Below, piece after piece: positions 21,629 to 22,500 of a stretch of DNA of 22,500 nt. The position numbers were made by a program, and so were the translations under genes. Location: the NCBI GenBank assembly GCA_033809435.1, contig JAPXLS010000012.1, forward strand, positions 1 through 22,500. Direction: 5' to 3'. This DNA is from JAAZIN01 sp033809435. GTDB lineage: Bacteria; Bacillota; Dethiobacteria; DTU022. How positions within the stretch are numbered: the first letter of the stretch is position 1; every line of letters begins with the position of its first letter. Under the pieces are notes generated by a model. That model saw nothing but the letters and a program-made list of their open reading frames with translations, searched no databases and was not told the DNA's origin.

Positions 21629-22500
21629 ATGACCGTGAAAAATGATTGGGAGAGAATACATGTAGGCGCCGGAGAGGGATACGATGTCGTTGTCGGCGAC
21701 GGGCTGCTGGAAAACTGCGGCGGCATTGCCGCCGGCATTCTGAAGCCCTGCCGCATGGCCCTCATCACCGACAGCGTTGTTGAAGGGCTCTATCTGGAAA
21801 CTGCAGCCGGAAGTCTCGCCGGCGCCGGCTTCGAGGTGAGCCCCTTTGTCTTTCCTGCCGGGGAGAAGTCGAAAAACATGGCCACCCTTTCCGCCATTCT
21901 TGAATTTCTGGCCGGGGAGAGGTTCACCCGCACCGACGGACTGGCGGCACTGGGCGGGGGTGTGGCCGGTGATCTGGCCGGCTTTGCCGCCGGATGCTAC
22001 CTGCGCGGCCTCCCCTATCTCCAGCTGCCGACAACGCTGCTGGCGGCGGTGGATTCCTCCGTGGGCGGCAAGACGGCGGTCAACCTGGAGGCCGGCAAGA
22101 ACCTGGCCGGCCTCTTTCTGCAGCCCCGGGCGGTGATCTGCGATACCGGCTGCCTGGGCACGCTGCCGCCCCATATATTTGCCGGCGGTGCGGCCGAGGC
22201 CATCAAGACGGCTTTTCTCTCCGGGGAGGCCCTCTTTTCGCTTTTTGAAAGAGGTGATCTCACCCGTAATCTGCAGGAAATCATTGTCCGCTGCGTTGCC
22301 TTCAAGGGCGGAATCGTGGAGGCCGATGAATTCGAAGCCGGACCGCGGCGCCTGCTCAACCTGGGCCACACCGTGGGCCATGCCATCGAGAAATGCAGCG
22401 GCTACGAAACAGCCCACGGCCCCGCCGTGGCCGCCGGCATGGCTGTCATGGCCCGCGCCGCTGTCAGGCTGGGCCGCTGCAGTGCGGCCACCGCCGCCCG
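21629..22500 (+). CDS. aroB: 3-dehydroquinate synthase, cut by the window edge
   Basis: Second shikimate-pathway enzyme: DAHP to 3-dehydroquinate, using NAD and a divalent metal. About 290 codons are present and the frame is open at the right edge; the full family length is about 350-370 aa. AAAGGAG lies 5 nt before the ATG. Motifs: FPAGEKSKN, ALGGGVAGDLAGFAAGCYLRG, QLPTTLLAAVDSSVGGKTAVN, metal-binding Glu in GGAAEAIKTA, His in NLGHTVGHAIE, and His in the following HGPAVAAGM. It continues the order aroF-tyrA-aroB. The 48-nt gap after tyrA contains only a hairpin and the ribosome binding site, so co-transcription is likely. Confidence 0.95.
   Translation, partial: MTVKNDWERIHVGAGEGYDVVVGDGLLENCGGIAAGILKPCRMALITDSVVEGLYLETAAGSLAGAGFEVSPFVFPAGEKSKNMATLSAILEFLAGERFTRTDGLAALGGGVAGDLAGFAAGCYLRGLPYLQLPTTLLAAVDSSVGGKTAVNLEAGKNLAGLFLQPRAVICDTGCLGTLPPHIFAGGAAEAIKTAFLSGEALFSLFERGDLTRNLQEIIVRCVAFKGGIVEADEFEAGPRRLLNLGHTVGHAIEKCSGYETAHGPAVAAGMAVMARAAVRLGRCSAATAA

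Noticed and set aside
21206..22417. 403-codon minus-strand ORF over tyrA and aroB
   Set aside because: Spans two real genes on the other strand and has no family features.

Overview
The window reads like a chromosome segment of an anaerobic, fairly GC-rich Firmicute (Clostridia-like). The grounds are strong GGAGG-type ribosome binding sites, GTG and TTG starts, a tungsten/molybdenum aldehyde:ferredoxin oxidoreductase, a Gram-positive surface adhesin with a C-terminal anchor, a group IIC intron, and DUF4870, DUF4190, DUF2752, DUF3887 and DUF5058 family proteins. No rRNA, tRNA, CRISPR array or IS transposase was seen. The genus cannot be fixed from the sequence alone.

Layout. 1-4.9 kb: one very large secreted, multi-domain adhesin. 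5.0-6.9 kb: a monocistronic AMP-forming acyl-CoA synthetase ending in a strong terminator. 6.9-7.5 kb: a 613-nt group IIC intron sitting just after that terminator, with almost all of its protein gene lost. 7.6-8.0 kb (minus): a DUF4870 membrane protein. 8.3-10.5 kb: a promoter and long leader, then aldehyde:ferredoxin oxidoreductase plus a MoaD-like sulfur carrier. 10.5-11.8 kb (minus): a small membrane protein, a six-helix membrane protein and a second, unusual MoaD-like protein. 12.0-13.4 kb: ccdA plus a TlpA-like thioredoxin for extracytoplasmic thiol redox. 13.5-15.5 kb (minus): DUF4190-DUF2752, then alanine dehydrogenase. 15.6-19.0 kb (minus): a four-gene operon of M20 peptidase, DUF5058 membrane protein, partner membrane protein and DUF3887 lipoprotein. 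19.07-19.34 kb: the decayed tail of another acyl-CoA synthetase. 19.5 kb to the right edge: an aromatic amino-acid operon (DAHP synthase, prephenate dehydrogenase, 3-dehydroquinate synthase, the last cut by the edge).

The most interesting signal is the leader of the aromatic operon. An extended -10 promoter is followed by a 30-codon ORF in which 8 of 10 consecutive codons encode Phe or Tyr. Downstream are mutually exclusive stem-loops: a 6-bp protector, an 11-bp antiterminator and a 13-position terminator-like hairpin. They sit where ribosome stalling on Phe/Tyr codons would switch the fold. This looks like a Phe/Tyr leader-peptide attenuator controlling entry into the shikimate pathway. The main reservation is that the last hairpin lacks a good U-tract.

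Other points of note: the terminator-associated, ORF-deleted group IIC intron; a 26-bp dispersed repeat abutting two stop codons 10.7 kb apart; the long structured leader of the oxidoreductase operon; two convergent MoaD-like genes of which one lacks the terminal Gly-Gly; and the M20/DUF5058 operon, which may encode an uncharacterised peptide or acyl-amino-acid utilisation system.
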